NCBI GenBank assembly: GCA_017621655.1
Contig: JAGASS010000056.1
Span: 1 to 57,706, forward strand
Reading direction: 5' to 3'
Length of the DNA: 57,706 nt
Origin: Clostridia bacterium
Lineage (GTDB): Bacteria > Bacillota > Clostridia > Oscillospirales > CAG-272
Below are positions 28,878-38,054 of the stretch, in pieces; the stretch's first letter is position 1; the number at the start of each line of letters is the position of its first letter. The position numbers and the translations under genes were made by a program. The notes under the pieces are model-generated. The model searched no databases. It was not told where the DNA came from and was given only the letters and a program-made list of their open reading frames with translations.

Positions 28878-30893
28878 TTATGCTATCTTGCTTTCAGTCA
28901 AATACTCATCGATAGCGTTTTTGAGCATTGAGAGGGCTTCATTCATCGAGCCGGTAAGCTTTGTAGCCGCCGAATCAAAATGTCCGCCGCCCTGTATCTT
29001 TTCAAGTATCAGCTGAACGTTGATCTCACCCGAAGAACGCGCAGAGATGTGAATGCTATCATCAATTCTGCAAAGAGCAAACGACGCCTTGACACCTTCG
29101 ACTGTGAGAAGCTTGTCTGCCGCCTTTGCCGCGGAAATTCTGTCGGAGGCGGTGTTCGTGGGGGAATCGTTTACCGATATAGCCATCATCTTGCGATAAA
29201 CGACTACGTTTGATTCAAACTTTGCTTCCGAAATGAAATCGGAAAGAGCTGATTTGAACAGCGTGAGCGCGTCGGAAGGACTTGCGCCCTCTCCGCGCAG
29301 ATAAAGTGCCGCGCCGAAGGTTCTTACACCTGCGTTACGTGTAAACTGCTTTGTATCAAGCAGAATGCCGGAGTACATAATGTCCGCCTCGTCCTTGGTA
29401 AGGTTGCCTGACGGCATTGACTGCTCAAGGATCTCCGCAACAAGCTCAGAAGCGGATGAAGCAGACGGCTCAATATAGGATATAAGCGGTGCCTCGTCAA
29501 ACTCCGCAGTCTTTCTGTGATGGTCGATATATACGACACGCGACGAAATGGCAACGACCTCCGGTGCTTCAAGCTGGGTCTTATTGTTAACGTCTACGAT
29601 AACGGTCAATGTGTCGCTTGCAATAAGGTCCTGAGCTTCAGAAGAGTTTACGAATACGTTTCCGTCTCGGTACTCAAGCTGATTGATAATTCTTTCGTAG
29701 CATTTTCTGAAGTTCTCGTTATTTACGTCAGCTACGATGTTAAAGGGGACACCGCAAAACGCGCAAAGACGTGCGATTCCGACTGAAGCACCAATGCAGT
29801 CAAAGTCGGGCATTCTGTGTCCCATAATAATTACGCGGGAGCTTCTGGAAATTTGAGAGGCAAGCTCATTCGCGATAACTCGCGAACGGACTTTAGTACG
29901 CTTCTGAACCGACTGCGACTTACCGCCGTAGAATTCAAGACCCTTCGCGCTCTTTACAACGACCTGGTCACCGCCGCGCTGAAGCGCCATATCAAGTGCG
30001 TCTGATGCGACCTTTTCCTTTTCATACAGAGTTCCCTCAACGTCAGAAACACCCATAGAAACGGTAACGGAAAAGCTGCTTTCACCGACGCGGACCTCTC
30101 GGATCCTGTCAAGCACCTCAAATTTCTTTTCAACGAAATCCGCCATTTCGGCTGCCCTGAAAATGAAAACGTACTTGCTGCTCTGATATTCCTTCAGAAT
30201 ACCGTTTGCGCCCTCTGCCCATTCTTTTAAGATCTTGTCGATCTCGTTTGAAGCATTACGAACGCCATCCTTAGTGTACTGAGAAAGCTCTTCAAGGTTA
30301 TCCGCAAGAATGTAAGCTACCTGAGTCTCCTCGTCAGCAAGCTGTTTTTCAAGAGCTTCTATTGATGTTGTATCCTCCCAAAGAGTGAGAAGATACTTCT
30401 TGTTTTTAGACGAGACCGAGAAAGCACGGACGTAATAGGTACGATCGTCAAGCGTCATTCTCGTTCCGTTCTCGGAATCTCCGGTCTTGATCTCAGAGAG
30501 AGATTTGCCGATGAAGTCATCAAAGCTGATACCCGTAACGTTTCGGCGTCCGAGACGGTCGGCGAGGGCGGAATTGTACCAAACGATCTTGCCGTCAGCG
30601 TTACATATCATAACGGGCTGCGGCATTTTGATCATAAGGTCAAGGGTCAAGCTTCCGAGAAAAGTCTCACTTTGATTCGCTCCAGTGATAGGCGCCATCG
30701 CACCGTAATTGAGCATCAGTATCATAGTTGCCGCATATGCTATTACGGAAACGATCCAGATAAGGTGACTGTGCGAGCCGCTGAAGGCGTAAATAGCACC
30801 GGTTACGGCGAGAAACGCGACTGTGACCAAGCTGGTAGAAAACAGACGCGTGAATTTCATTCGCGTTATAAGCTCTTTGAATTTTGCTTTCAT
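28878..30893 (-). CDS. gdpP: Cyclic-di-AMP phosphodiesterase GdpP (YybT)
   Basis: 671 residues. It hydrolyses the essential messenger c-di-AMP to pApA, affecting potassium, turgor and beta-lactam resistance. Two N-terminal helices (about 17-33 and 39-60), a PAS domain (about 80-165), a degenerate GGDEF domain (about 175-310, ending GGDQVVVK), then DHH and DHHA1 domains. The manganese residues appear in MGHRMPDFDCIGAS near 355, VDVNNKTQ near 440 and VYIDHHRK near 463; GGGHFDSAAT closes the DHHA1 domain. It sits between a yybS-like gene and rplI, exactly as in B. subtilis. Confidence 0.95.
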   Translation of the reverse strand: MKAKFKELITRMKFTRLFSTSLVTVAFLAVTGAIYAFSGSHSHLIWIVSVIAYAATMILMLNYGAMAPITGANQSETFLGSLTLDLMIKMPQPVMICNADGKIVWYNSALADRLGRRNVTGISFDDFIGKSLSEIKTGDSENGTRMTLDDRTYYVRAFSVSSKNKKYLLTLWEDTTSIEALEKQLADEETQVAYILADNLEELSQYTKDGVRNASNEIDKILKEWAEGANGILKEYQSSKYVFIFRAAEMADFVEKKFEVLDRIREVRVGESSFSVTVSMGVSDVEGTLYEKEKVASDALDMALQRGGDQVVVKSAKGLEFYGGKSQSVQKRTKVRSRVIANELASQISRSSRVIIMGHRMPDFDCIGASVGIARLCAFCGVPFNIVADVNNENFRKCYERIINQLEYRDGNVFVNSSEAQDLIASDTLTVIVDVNNKTQLEAPEVVAISSRVVYIDHHRKTAEFDEAPLISYIEPSASSASELVAEILEQSMPSGNLTKDEADIMYSGILLDTKQFTRNAGVRTFGAALYLRGEGASPSDALTLFKSALSDFISEAKFESNVVVYRKMMAISVNDSPTNTASDRISAAKAADKLLTVEGVKASFALCRIDDSIHISARSSGEINVQLILEKIQGGGHFDSAATKLTGSMNEALSMLKNAIDEYLTESKIA

Positions 30894-30905
30894 ATATTGC
30901 GCTCC

Positions 30906-31907
30906 TTATTCTTGATTTTTCGGTTTGCGCCGGGAAAAAGCTGACTTAATGCTGTCGAATATGCCGTAAACAGTACAAAGTAGAGTAAACGGTACGACAC
31001 CGTTAAATACTGATATTATGAGAGTAAGCGGACGAAGAAGTCGCGGACGCGGAATACCGTTCGTTATCTTCGGGGACATTGAAGTTAAAAGTCCTGTAAG
31101 GAAAATTATCGGCAGGATGATGATCAGCATATTTAGTGCCGTTAGCGAAACGATGCTGACAGTATCGAATATCAACGCAGTGATCAGCGCGAGAAGAAAG
31201 AACAAAGCAGTTATCGGAGAGGGAAGAAGCGTCCATTTTTGACGGTCTACCTCTGCAACCGAGGTTTTTTCCGCGAACTTCTTATAAAGCCACGCAATAA
31301 CAAAGCCTATCAGAGTAATAACCGCGCTGAAAGCCGCAGGCAGTAAGCAAATGATAAGGTTGAGATACTCGACTACGTTTGACTCTGCAATGATCGATAC
31401 CTTGCTTCCTGCGATGTCGACGTAAAAGGATTCATACAGAAGCTCGCTTACCTGTTCAAAGAAATAAGGAAATGAGGCTCTTATTGCCGAAAGCGAGACG
31501 CTTCCGATCCTGAAATACGTAACCGTAAGAAGTGCGGCGACCGTTCCAAGAGTTACACAGGCAGTGCCTAAACCAACAGCGCCTGAACGCGAGATCTTGC
31601 CTTTTGCTATATACGGAATAGAAAGCGAGAAGGGAAGGTACGACACAGACAGGACTGCGTATAGCGGATTTTCCGTCAGCATAAACGCCGCGCCCCATCC
31701 TATAAATGCTGAAAGCAGAGCCAAGACAGTCCCCTTAGCACTTGCAAGCCAAGAGAAAGCGACTGCCGCAAGCACGTAAAAGAGTAAGAATATCATTGGA
31801 TCGGTGACGAGTGCCAGGTTTAATGAAAAGGCGGCAACTGCCAAGGATATGATAAACGCAAGCAGATTCTTTTTATTATTTAATTTTTCGGTCGATGAAC
31901 CGTCCAT
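30906..31907 (-). CDS. YybS-like (DUF2232) multi-pass membrane protein
   Basis: 333 residues with about eight hydrophobic helices (for example FIISLAVAAFSLNLALV and FFLLALITALIFDTVSIVSL) and few polar motifs. Position directly upstream of gdpP, with a 12-base gap, and the helix pattern identify it as the DUF2232/YybS family; its function is unknown. A role in c-di-AMP signalling is suggested only by its constant neighbour. It is the first gene of the operon that runs through ftsH and has its own promoter. Confidence 0.8.
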   Translation of the reverse strand: MDGSSTEKLNNKKNLLAFIISLAVAAFSLNLALVTDPMIFLLFYVLAAVAFSWLASAKGTVLALLSAFIGWGAAFMLTENPLYAVLSVSYLPFSLSIPYIAKGKISRSGAVGLGTACVTLGTVAALLTVTYFRIGSVSLSAIRASFPYFFEQVSELLYESFYVDIAGSKVSIIAESNVVEYLNLIICLLPAAFSAVITLIGFVIAWLYKKFAEKTSVAEVDRQKWTLLPSPITALFFLLALITALIFDTVSIVSLTALNMLIIILPIIFLTGLLTSMSPKITNGIPRPRLLRPLTLIISVFNGVVPFTLLCTVYGIFDSIKSAFSRRKPKNQE

Positions 31908-31942
31908 TGTAAAACCTCATTAGACAACTATTGCATTTTAAC

Positions 31943-31971
31943 ATCATACCACATAATTCTGCGTTTGTAAA
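31943..31971 (-). promoter_or_regulatory. Promoter of the yybS-gdpP-rplI-dnaB-tilS-hpt-ftsH operon
   Basis: Minus strand TTTACA (31966-31971), 17-base spacer, TATGAT (31943-31948) with a TGG extended -10. Confidence 0.65.
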
Positions 31972-32031
31972 GATTTTTATGAAATATTATTTAAAATATA
32001 TAGCTAATGTTGATTTTATTTGCGAAATGAC

Positions 32032-32060
32032 TTGAAATATTTGCGAAAATGCGTTATAAT
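32032..32060 (+). promoter_or_regulatory. Promoter of the flavin reductase-like/nucleoside operon
   Basis: TTGAAA (32032-32037), 17-base spacer, TATAAT (32055-32060). Divergent from the yybS promoter; the ATG follows about 31 bases later. Confidence 0.75.
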
Positions 32061-32091
32061 ATTCTGAATGAGAAAATACGGAGGCGATTTT

Positions 32092-32595
32092 ATGAAAACA
32101 GTATCACCGTTTGAACTTCCCGATAATTTCTTCAAAGCGCTTTGTGACGAGTGGATGCTCGTTACAGCAGTCGATAAGAGCGGAAAGGTAAATACTATGA
32201 CTGCCTCATGGGGCGGCTTTGGATATATGTGGGCGCGTCCTGTAGCGCTTTGCGTTATCAGACCGCAAAGATATACGAATGAATTCGCAAAGGAAGCGGA
32301 TCTCATAACGCTATCGTTCCTCGAGGACGGTAACCGTGAGGCGCTTAAGCTTTGCGGTACAGTCAGCGGCAGAGACAGAGATAAGATTGCCGAAGCAGGA
32401 CTTGAGGTCATCAAAGAAGACGGCTATGCCTTCTTCGAACAGTCACGTCTTACACTTGTCGGACGTAAAATTTATGTTGACAAAATGAAAGAGGAATGCT
32501 TCCTCGATAAAAAGATAATTGATGAAAAATACCCGAAACGTGACTATCACGATGTCTACGTTCTCGAAATAGAAAAAGTAATAGTAAAGGATTAA
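32092..32595 (+). CDS. Flavin reductase-like domain protein
   Basis: 167 residues from the ATG at 32092, which has GGAGG upstream. The split-barrel FMN-binding pattern is visible: SGKVNTMTASWGGFGYMWARP near residues 30-50, IRPQRYTNEFAKEADLITLSFL near 58-80, and GTVSGRDRDKIAEAGL near 93. Members reduce flavin or carry bound FMN; partner and substrate are unknown. It stands nine bases before the deoB-cdd fusion gene, and the three plus-strand genes appear co-transcribed, but a flavin enzyme has no obvious role in nucleoside salvage. Confidence 0.85.
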   Translation: MKTVSPFELPDNFFKALCDEWMLVTAVDKSGKVNTMTASWGGFGYMWARPVALCVIRPQRYTNEFAKEADLITLSFLEDGNREALKLCGTVSGRDRDKIAEAGLEVIKEDGYAFFEQSRLTLVGRKIYVDKMKEECFLDKKIIDEKYPKRDYHDVYVLEIEKVIVKD

Positions 32596-32604
32596 TACCG
32601 ATAA

Positions 32605-34179
32605 ATGAAGTTTAAAAGAGTTTTTTTGATTGTGCTCGACAGCTTTGGTGTGGGAGAGCTACCCGATAGCGCCGATTTCGGCGATGAGGGCTCCGATACT
32701 CTAGGTGCTGTATACTCGAGTGGTAAGCTTAACGTTCCGAATATGAAGGAGCTGGGTCTATTCAACATTAAAGGTGTGCGTGCAGACCGACCCGTTAAAG
32801 CACCGATTGGTGCTTACGGTCGCTCGGGTGAGCTTTCGCGCGGTAAGGATACGACGGTCGGTCATTGGGAGATCGCGGGCGCAATATCCGAAAAGCCGCT
32901 CCCGACATACCCGAACGGCTTCCCGACAGAGATACTCGACCGCCTCGAGAAAGAGACCGGCTTCGGTTGGATATGCAATAAGCCGTACTCCGGAACACAG
33001 CTTCTTCTTGACTACGGACGTGAGCAGAAGGAGACGGGAAAGCTGATCGTATACACCTCGGGTGACAGCGTTTTCCAGGTTGCAGCACACATGGAGCAGT
33101 TCACACTGAAGCAGCTCTACGATTACTGTGAAAAGGCGCGTAATATACTCGTCGGTGACCATCCTGTCGGCAGAGTTATAGCTCGTCCCTACGTTGGCGA
33201 GTACCCGAATTATACACGCACCGCTGACCGTCACGATTATTCGCTTGAATGCCCGAAAACTACGATGCTCGACGTTCTAAAAAACGGTGGATATGAAACA
33301 CTTTCTGTCGGAAAAATTTCCGATATATTTGCCGGCAGAGGCGTAACGAGAAGCGTTAAGACAAGCTCGAATACTGACGGAATGGCAAAGTCTCTTTCTC
33401 TTGCCGATGATGATTTTACGGGTCTTTGCTTCATAAACCTCGTCGATTTCGACTCGAAGTACGGACATAGAAACGACCCCATAGGATACGCAGAAGCGCT
33501 CAATGAATTTGACGCATGGCTTCCTTCTTTTAAGGAAAAGCTCAACGATGATGACCTGCTGATAATCACGGCAGATCACGGCTGTGACCCTCTCACGCCG
33601 AGCACCGATCATAGCCGCGAATACGTGCCGATTCTCTGTTACGCGAACAATATCGTTCCGATAGACCTTGGTACGAGAACGACTTATTCCGACATCGCCG
33701 CAACTGTATGTGAAAACTTCGGCGTCGATACTCTTGAAGGAAACAGCTTTCTTAAAGCGCTTATGATAACGTCTCCCGACGAGCTTCTCGATACCGCAAA
33801 GGAGGCGCAGAAGGCGTCGTTTGCGCCGTATTCGAATTATAATGTCGGTGCCGCGCTTCTTTGTGACGACGGCAAGACATATAAGGGTGCAAACATTGAA
33901 AGCGCCGCATATTCACCAACGACTTGCGCAGAGCGTACCGCGCTTACAAAAGCCGTAAGCGAAGGCGCAAAGGATCTTACTGCAATAGCAGTTGTCGGTG
34001 GTCCTAACGGTGAGGTAGTCGGCGGATGTACACCCTGCGGAGTCTGCCGTCAGTTCCTATATGAGCTTGGCGGAAAGGATATGCCGGTCATAACCATTGA
34101 TTCGGATAACAACACGGTCGTCAGAAGAATGGAAGAGCTTCTCCCCGACGGATTTTCGGGAAAACAGCTCGGAAAGTGA
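32605..34179 (+). CDS. Phosphopentomutase-cytidine deaminase fusion protein
   Basis: 524 residues in one frame. Residues 1 to about 388 are a complete phosphopentomutase (DeoB): FLIVLDSFGVGELPDS metal site, the catalytic Thr in SRGKDTTVGHWE, VNLVDFDSKYGHR-type and LLIITADHGCDP metal motifs. From about residue 392 a complete cytidine deaminase follows: FAPYSNYNVGAALL, zinc His/Cys and catalytic Glu replaced in the usual tetrameric form CAERTAL, and the zinc pair PCGVCRQ. Together they convert cytidine to uridine and ribose 1-phosphate to ribose 5-phosphate. The next gene, uridine phosphorylase, supplies the missing middle step. The fusion is unusual; both halves look active. No stop or ribosome site separates them. 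Confidence 0.93.
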   Translation: MKFKRVFLIVLDSFGVGELPDSADFGDEGSDTLGAVYSSGKLNVPNMKELGLFNIKGVRADRPVKAPIGAYGRSGELSRGKDTTVGHWEIAGAISEKPLPTYPNGFPTEILDRLEKETGFGWICNKPYSGTQLLLDYGREQKETGKLIVYTSGDSVFQVAAHMEQFTLKQLYDYCEKARNILVGDHPVGRVIARPYVGEYPNYTRTADRHDYSLECPKTTMLDVLKNGGYETLSVGKISDIFAGRGVTRSVKTSSNTDGMAKSLSLADDDFTGLCFINLVDFDSKYGHRNDPIGYAEALNEFDAWLPSFKEKLNDDDLLIITADHGCDPLTPSTDHSREYVPILCYANNIVPIDLGTRTTYSDIAATVCENFGVDTLEGNSFLKALMITSPDELLDTAKEAQKASFAPYSNYNVGAALLCDDGKTYKGANIESAAYSPTTCAERTALTKAVSEGAKDLTAIAVVGGPNGEVVGGCTPCGVCRQFLYELGGKDMPVITIDSDNNTVVRRMEELLPDGFSGKQLGK

Positions 34180-34187
34180 GAAAATAA

Positions 34188-34946
34188 ATGATTACAAACG
34201 GAAAAAGCTATCATATCGCCTGCACTGAGGGAAGCGTCGGAAAATACGTTATTCTTCCCGGCGACCCGGGCAGATGCGAGAAGATCGCAAAATATTTTGA
34301 TAACCCCGTGCTCGTTGCTAATAACCGCGAGTACGTGACCTATACGGGTACTCTTGACGGAGTTAAGGTATCTGTTACCTCAACGGGTATAGGTGGCCCC
34401 TCCGCTTCTATTGCAATCGAGGAGCTTTATGAGCTTGGTGCCGACACCTTCATTCGCGTCGGAACCTGCGGCGGAATGCAGAAAAAGGTTCACGGAGGCG
34501 ATTGTATCGTCGTAACGGGTGCTATCCGTAACGAGGGAACGAGCAGGGAATACGCTCCTATCGAATTTCCCGCTGTCGCCGACTTTACAGTGACTACAGC
34601 GCTTGTAAATTCCGCATCTTCTCTCGGATATCCCTACCATGTCGGTGTTGTTCACAACAAGGACGCGTTCTACGGTCAGCATGCGCCCGAGAATATGCCC
34701 GTAAGCTACGAGCTACTTAACAAATGGGAGGCGTGGAAGCGTCTCGGAACGCTTGGAAGCGAAATGGAATCGTCGACGCTCTTTACAGTAGCGGCGGCGC
34801 GCGGTTGCCGTGCAGGCGCGGTAATGTATACCGTGTGGAATCAGGAAAGCGACGAGAATTACTCCTCGAAGCCGAATGAGGATACCGATGCTGCAATCCG
34901 TATAGCGGTTGAGGCAATCAGATTACTTATAAAACAGGATAAATAA
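34188..34946 (+). CDS. udp: Uridine phosphorylase
   Basis: 252 residues of the nucleoside phosphorylase-I family. It splits uridine with phosphate into uracil and ribose 1-phosphate. Features: [18 protein letters not shown] at the N-terminus, [17 protein letters not shown] with RVGTCGGMQ (phosphate and ribose binding), and [17 protein letters not shown] near residue 193, the nucleoside-phosphorylase EME-like motif. The DeoB-CDA product acts directly before and after this enzyme, so the operon forms a pathway from cytidine to ribose 5-phosphate. The last coding bases form part of a terminator hairpin. Confidence 0.9.
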   Translation: MITNGKSYHIACTEGSVGKYVILPGDPGRCEKIAKYFDNPVLVANNREYVTYTGTLDGVKVSVTSTGIGGPSASIAIEELYELGADTFIRVGTCGGMQKKVHGGDCIVVTGAIRNEGTSREYAPIEFPAVADFTVTTALVNSASSLGYPYHVGVVHNKDAFYGQHAPENMPVSYELLNKWEAWKRLGTLGSEMESSTLFTVAAARGCRAGAVMYTVWNQESDENYSSKPNEDTDAAIRIAVEAIRLLIKQDK

Positions 34947-34977
34947 AAGAAGCAGGCGTTATTCGCCTGCTTCTTTT
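34945..34977. terminator. Bidirectional terminator between udp and the carboxypeptidase gene
   Basis: A perfect 14-bp stem (AAAAGAAGCAGGCG and its complement, 34945-34958 and 34964-34977) with a five-base loop has A and T arms that suit both strands. It overlaps the udp stop and the last codons and stop of the converging gene. Confidence 0.85.
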
Positions 34978-36074
34978 ACGGTTTCTAGAATTGCATCGAT
35001 CAATATATGTGCGTCGTCGTATCTGCCGCTTTTTGTAGGTGCGCCGAAAATGCCGATAAGATATGTGTTTTCGTTTATAACTGCGCTGACGTATAAACAG
35101 TAGTTTCCGGTAAGAGACCCGGTCTTCAGACCGTTAACGTAAGGAGAGTAATATTCGCTGTTCGGATTAATCAGACTGTTGGTATTGTTCCATGTAATCG
35201 AATGTCCGCTTGCGTAATAGACCTTTTGAGAAACTGTTTTCGAATATTTTGCGATTATGGGATTATTTACGGCGAGCTTGCCGATAATTATCATATCGTG
35301 TGATGACGTGTAATGCTCAGAGCCAGCTAGTCCGTCAGGTACTGTAAAGTGCGTGCCTGTGCAACCTATCTTGATCGCATATTCGTTAAGTCCTTTGACA
35401 AATAGACTGACAGCATCCTTGCCGTTCATTGACTGATCGCCCGCAATATGTCTGCCTACTCCGGCCGCTAGTGCATACGCCGCATCATTTCCCGACGGCA
35501 TCATCATGCCTTGAATCAGTTGTGAAACGGTAAGCTTATGGTGTGTCTTTATATAGGCAATAGAGGAATTCTTACCGACAAGCGACAGTTCTTCGGCTTT
35601 AGGCGAAATAACGAGATCAGATGGTGCTGTTTCAAGGGCGTATAGAGCAGTGAGAAGCTTAGTAATCGACGCAGGAGAAAAATTCAAGCCATCACCTTTT
35701 TTTGCGAGCAGTTCATCGCTGTTTACATTGTATACGAAGGCATTCGCAGCCGATATGGCGGATATTGCATCCGAGATCGTACCGGGGATCGGTTCGGGAA
35801 GAGGCGTCGGGGTAGTTACGACCTCCTCAGTAGTTTTGGGCGTTGTGGTAATTTGCACCTCGGTCGTTTCTGCAGTGGTATCGACTGCTTCGGTAGTCGT
35901 CTGAGCTTCAGTAGTGTCAAGAGGATCAGATGTGTCGAGTAATTCGGTAGTCTCTCCGGATGTGGTTTCGACTCCGCTTGTCTCTTTAGTCTCTGATGCA
36001 GATTCGCCACTATCAGCATTACATCCGGACAACATCAGCACGAACGCGAGCAGTAAAATTATAAACCGATTCAT
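34959..36074 (-). CDS. D-alanyl-D-alanine carboxypeptidase lipoprotein (peptidase S11)
   Basis: 371 residues from the ATG at 36074, which has AGGAGGG upstream. Lipoprotein signal at 1-18 with lipobox LSGC, then about 80 residues of Thr/Glu-rich linker (TTEAVDTTAETTEVQITTTP) spanning wall space, then the penicillin-binding catalytic domain: S-x-x-K in SPASITKLL, S-x-N in PSGNDAAYALA and KTG in GLKTGSLTGN. Such DacA/DacF-type enzymes trim the terminal D-Ala of stem peptides, controlling cross-linking. The usual C-terminal beta domain of DacA is missing, so it is a short form. It has its own promoter. Confidence 0.93.
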   Translation of the reverse strand: MNRFIILLLAFVLMLSGCNADSGESASETKETSGVETTSGETTELLDTSDPLDTTEAQTTTEAVDTTAETTEVQITTTPKTTEEVVTTPTPLPEPIPGTISDAISAISAANAFVYNVNSDELLAKKGDGLNFSPASITKLLTALYALETAPSDLVISPKAEELSLVGKNSSIAYIKTHHKLTVSQLIQGMMMPSGNDAAYALAAGVGRHIAGDQSMNGKDAVSLFVKGLNEYAIKIGCTGTHFTVPDGLAGSEHYTSSHDMIIIGKLAVNNPIIAKYSKTVSQKVYYASGHSITWNNTNSLINPNSEYYSPYVNGLKTGSLTGNYCLYVSAVINENTYLIGIFGAPTKSGRYDDAHILIDAILETVKEAGE

Positions 36075-36108
36075 GACGATCCCTCCTGTCTTTCTTCGTT
36101 CAAGTTGC

Positions 36109-36137
36109 ATTATATCAAAAAAAGTCGAAAAGGTCAA
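36109..36137 (-). promoter_or_regulatory. Promoter of the carboxypeptidase gene
   Basis: Minus strand TTGACC (36132-36137), 17-base spacer, TATAAT (36109-36114). It lies back to back with the plus-strand promoter at 36150. Confidence 0.75.
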
Positions 36138-36149
36138 TCAATTTTTTCG

Positions 36150-36178
36150 TTGCAAATTTTGTACAACTGTGATATACT
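36150..36178 (+). promoter_or_regulatory. Promoter of the zinc-ribbon gene and pepD
   Basis: TTGCAA (36150-36155), 17-base spacer, TATACT (36173-36178) with a TGA extended -10. Confidence 0.65.
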
Positions 36179-36203
36179 GTATAAAACTAATTCGGAGGAC
36201 AGT

Positions 36204-36530
36204 ATGAAGATATGCTCTAAATGCAAATTCGTAGCTGAGAACGGCGTTTGCCCAATGTGCGAAAGAACGAAATTCATAACGGAAGCAAAGGACGACGATC
36301 TTGTCATCGTAACTACTGCTGACTATGTTACGTCGGCGCTTATTGAGGACATTTTGAAGGAAGCGGATATAAGATTCATGAAAAAAGGCACCCTCGGAGG
36401 CGCGATCACGCTCTATGTGGGTGAGTTTACAGAAACGTATAATTTTTACGTATTTGCAAGCGATTATGAAAAAGCGCTTGAGCTAATGCCGAATTTCGAT
36501 ATTAACGAAGAAGATTTTGATGAAAATTGA
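36204..36530 (+). CDS. Small zinc-ribbon protein, DUF2007-like
   Basis: 108 residues from the ATG at 36204, preceded by GGAGGA. The N-terminus carries two Cys pairs (CSKCKF and CPMCER), a probable zinc ribbon. The remainder (VIVTTADYVTSALIEDILKEA, YVGEFTETYNFYVFASDYEKALELM) resembles the ferredoxin-like DUF2007 fold of putative signal-transducing proteins. Function is unknown. Its stop overlaps the ribosome-site region of pepD, and the two are probably co-transcribed. Confidence 0.7.
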   Translation: MKICSKCKFVAENGVCPMCERTKFITEAKDDDLVIVTTADYVTSALIEDILKEADIRFMKKGTLGGAITLYVGEFTETYNFYVFASDYEKALELMPNFDINEEDFDEN

Positions 36531-36538
36531 GGTGCAAG

Positions 36539-37999
36539 GTGAATTACATTATAAACGGCTATAAGCCCGAAAAACTGTTTAATTTTTTTGAAGAAATATG
36601 CGCGATCCCGCACGGCTCGGGAAACGAAAAGGGAATAGCGGATTATATCGAATCATTCGCAAAAGAGCGCGGACTTCTCTGCCTCCGTGACGAGCTTGAT
36701 AACGTTTTTATCAGAAAGAATGCGACAAACGGATATGAAAACGCACCTGCCGTTATGCTTCAGGGTCATACGGATATGGTCTGCGAACAGAATGAAGGAA
36801 CCGGGCATGATTTTGAAAAAGATCCTCTCGATCTCTATATAGAAAACGGCTGGCTCAAGGCACGCGGTACAACGCTTGGCGGTGACGACGGTGTTGCGGT
36901 TGCGATCATGCTCGCGATTCTTGATGATAATACTCTCAGTCACCCGACTCTCGAATGCCTCTTTACTACAGGCGAGGAAACAGGTCTATACGGTGCGACG
37001 GGCTTTGATTACTCTGTTGTAACTGCTAAATCGCTTATAAACCTTGATTCCGAGGAGGAGGGCGTAGCAACTGTAAGCTGCGCTGGAGGAATAGCTCTTG
37101 ATTTTACGCTTAAATGCGAACGAGTACCGCTTCCTACCTTTGCCCGTCCGATCTCAATTGAAATGACAGGACTTATGGGAGGTCATTCCGGCGCTGAGAT
37201 CCATCTTCAAAGAGGAAACGCAAATATCCTGATGGGTAAGATGCTGTCTGCGCTGTATGACGTTCACCCATTCACGATCGTGACCGTAAGCGGCGGAAGC
37301 AGAGGCAATGCGATCCCTCGTGAGAGCAAGGCGGTGATATTTACCGATGAACCCGAAGCCGCGACGGAGTTTCTTACGAATTTCGTGCCGACGATGAAGG
37401 AATGGCTTCCAAAGGAAGACAAAAAATTCAGGGTGAAGATCGCCAAATCAAAAGGTGAATATAACTCAATGCTTACATTCGCAGATACTGTCAAATATCT
37501 CACTCTTGTATCCATCATGCCCGAGGGTGTGATCGCGAGAATGAAGAACATTCCCGAAATGGTCGAAACGTCAAACAATCTCGGTGTAGTTCGTGATCTC
37601 GGTAACGACGGCATATTCCTTGACTATCACGGACGCTCATCGACGGAAAGCAAAATGGACGTGCTTGAGATCACCTCCAAGCAAATTGCAAAAGCGCTTG
37701 ATCTTGAGCTTGATATAAACGGCAGATATTCCGGTTGGCCCATGAAGGACGAATCGGCGCTTGCAGATCTGTATATCAGGACTGCGCCTGAGGTCTTTGG
37801 GGAAGAAATTACCCCGAAAATTGCCGCTATTCACGCAGGACTCGAATGCGGAATTATCTGCTCGGCAGTTAAGGATCTTGATGCTATATCAATAGGACCT
37901 GTTCTGAAGGACATTCACGCGCCCGGAGAAGCTCTTGAGCTTTCATCCTTCTCCCGTCTCTACACCCTCGTTATAAAAATGCTCGCAAAAATGAAATAA
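36539..37999 (+). CDS. pepD: Aminoacyl-histidine dipeptidase (peptidase M20C)
   Basis: 486 residues. The frame is open upstream, but the best start is GTG at 36539 with GAGGTG nearby; a TTG at 36527 overlaps the previous stop. It is a di-zinc cytoplasmic dipeptidase that cleaves Xaa-His and similar dipeptides. Motifs: ICAIPHGSGNEKG, first zinc His in LQGHTDMVCEQN, bridging Asp in LGGDDGVAVA, catalytic Glu pair in TGEETGLYGA, LDSEEEG, MGGHSGAEIHL and the final His in IAAIHAGLECGI. It likely feeds amino acids from peptides. Confidence 0.93.
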   Translation: MNYIINGYKPEKLFNFFEEICAIPHGSGNEKGIADYIESFAKERGLLCLRDELDNVFIRKNATNGYENAPAVMLQGHTDMVCEQNEGTGHDFEKDPLDLYIENGWLKARGTTLGGDDGVAVAIMLAILDDNTLSHPTLECLFTTGEETGLYGATGFDYSVVTAKSLINLDSEEEGVATVSCAGGIALDFTLKCERVPLPTFARPISIEMTGLMGGHSGAEIHLQRGNANILMGKMLSALYDVHPFTIVTVSGGSRGNAIPRESKAVIFTDEPEAATEFLTNFVPTMKEWLPKEDKKFRVKIAKSKGEYNSMLTFADTVKYLTLVSIMPEGVIARMKNIPEMVETSNNLGVVRDLGNDGIFLDYHGRSSTESKMDVLEITSKQIAKALDLELDINGRYSGWPMKDESALADLYIRTAPEVFGEEITPKIAAIHAGLECGIICSAVKDLDAISIGPVLKDIHAPGEALELSSFSRLYTLVIKMLAKMK

Positions 38000-38010
38000 G
38001 TATTTGTCGT

Positions 38011-38046
38011 AAACCGTCGAATGTCCCGAGGATGTTCGGCGGTTTT
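38011..38046 (+). terminator. Weak terminator-like hairpin after pepD
   Basis: AAACCGTCGAA pairs with TTCGGCGGTTT (one G-U pair), followed by only four T. It may end pepD transcription inefficiently. Confidence 0.45.
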
Positions 38047-38054
38047 AACAATTT

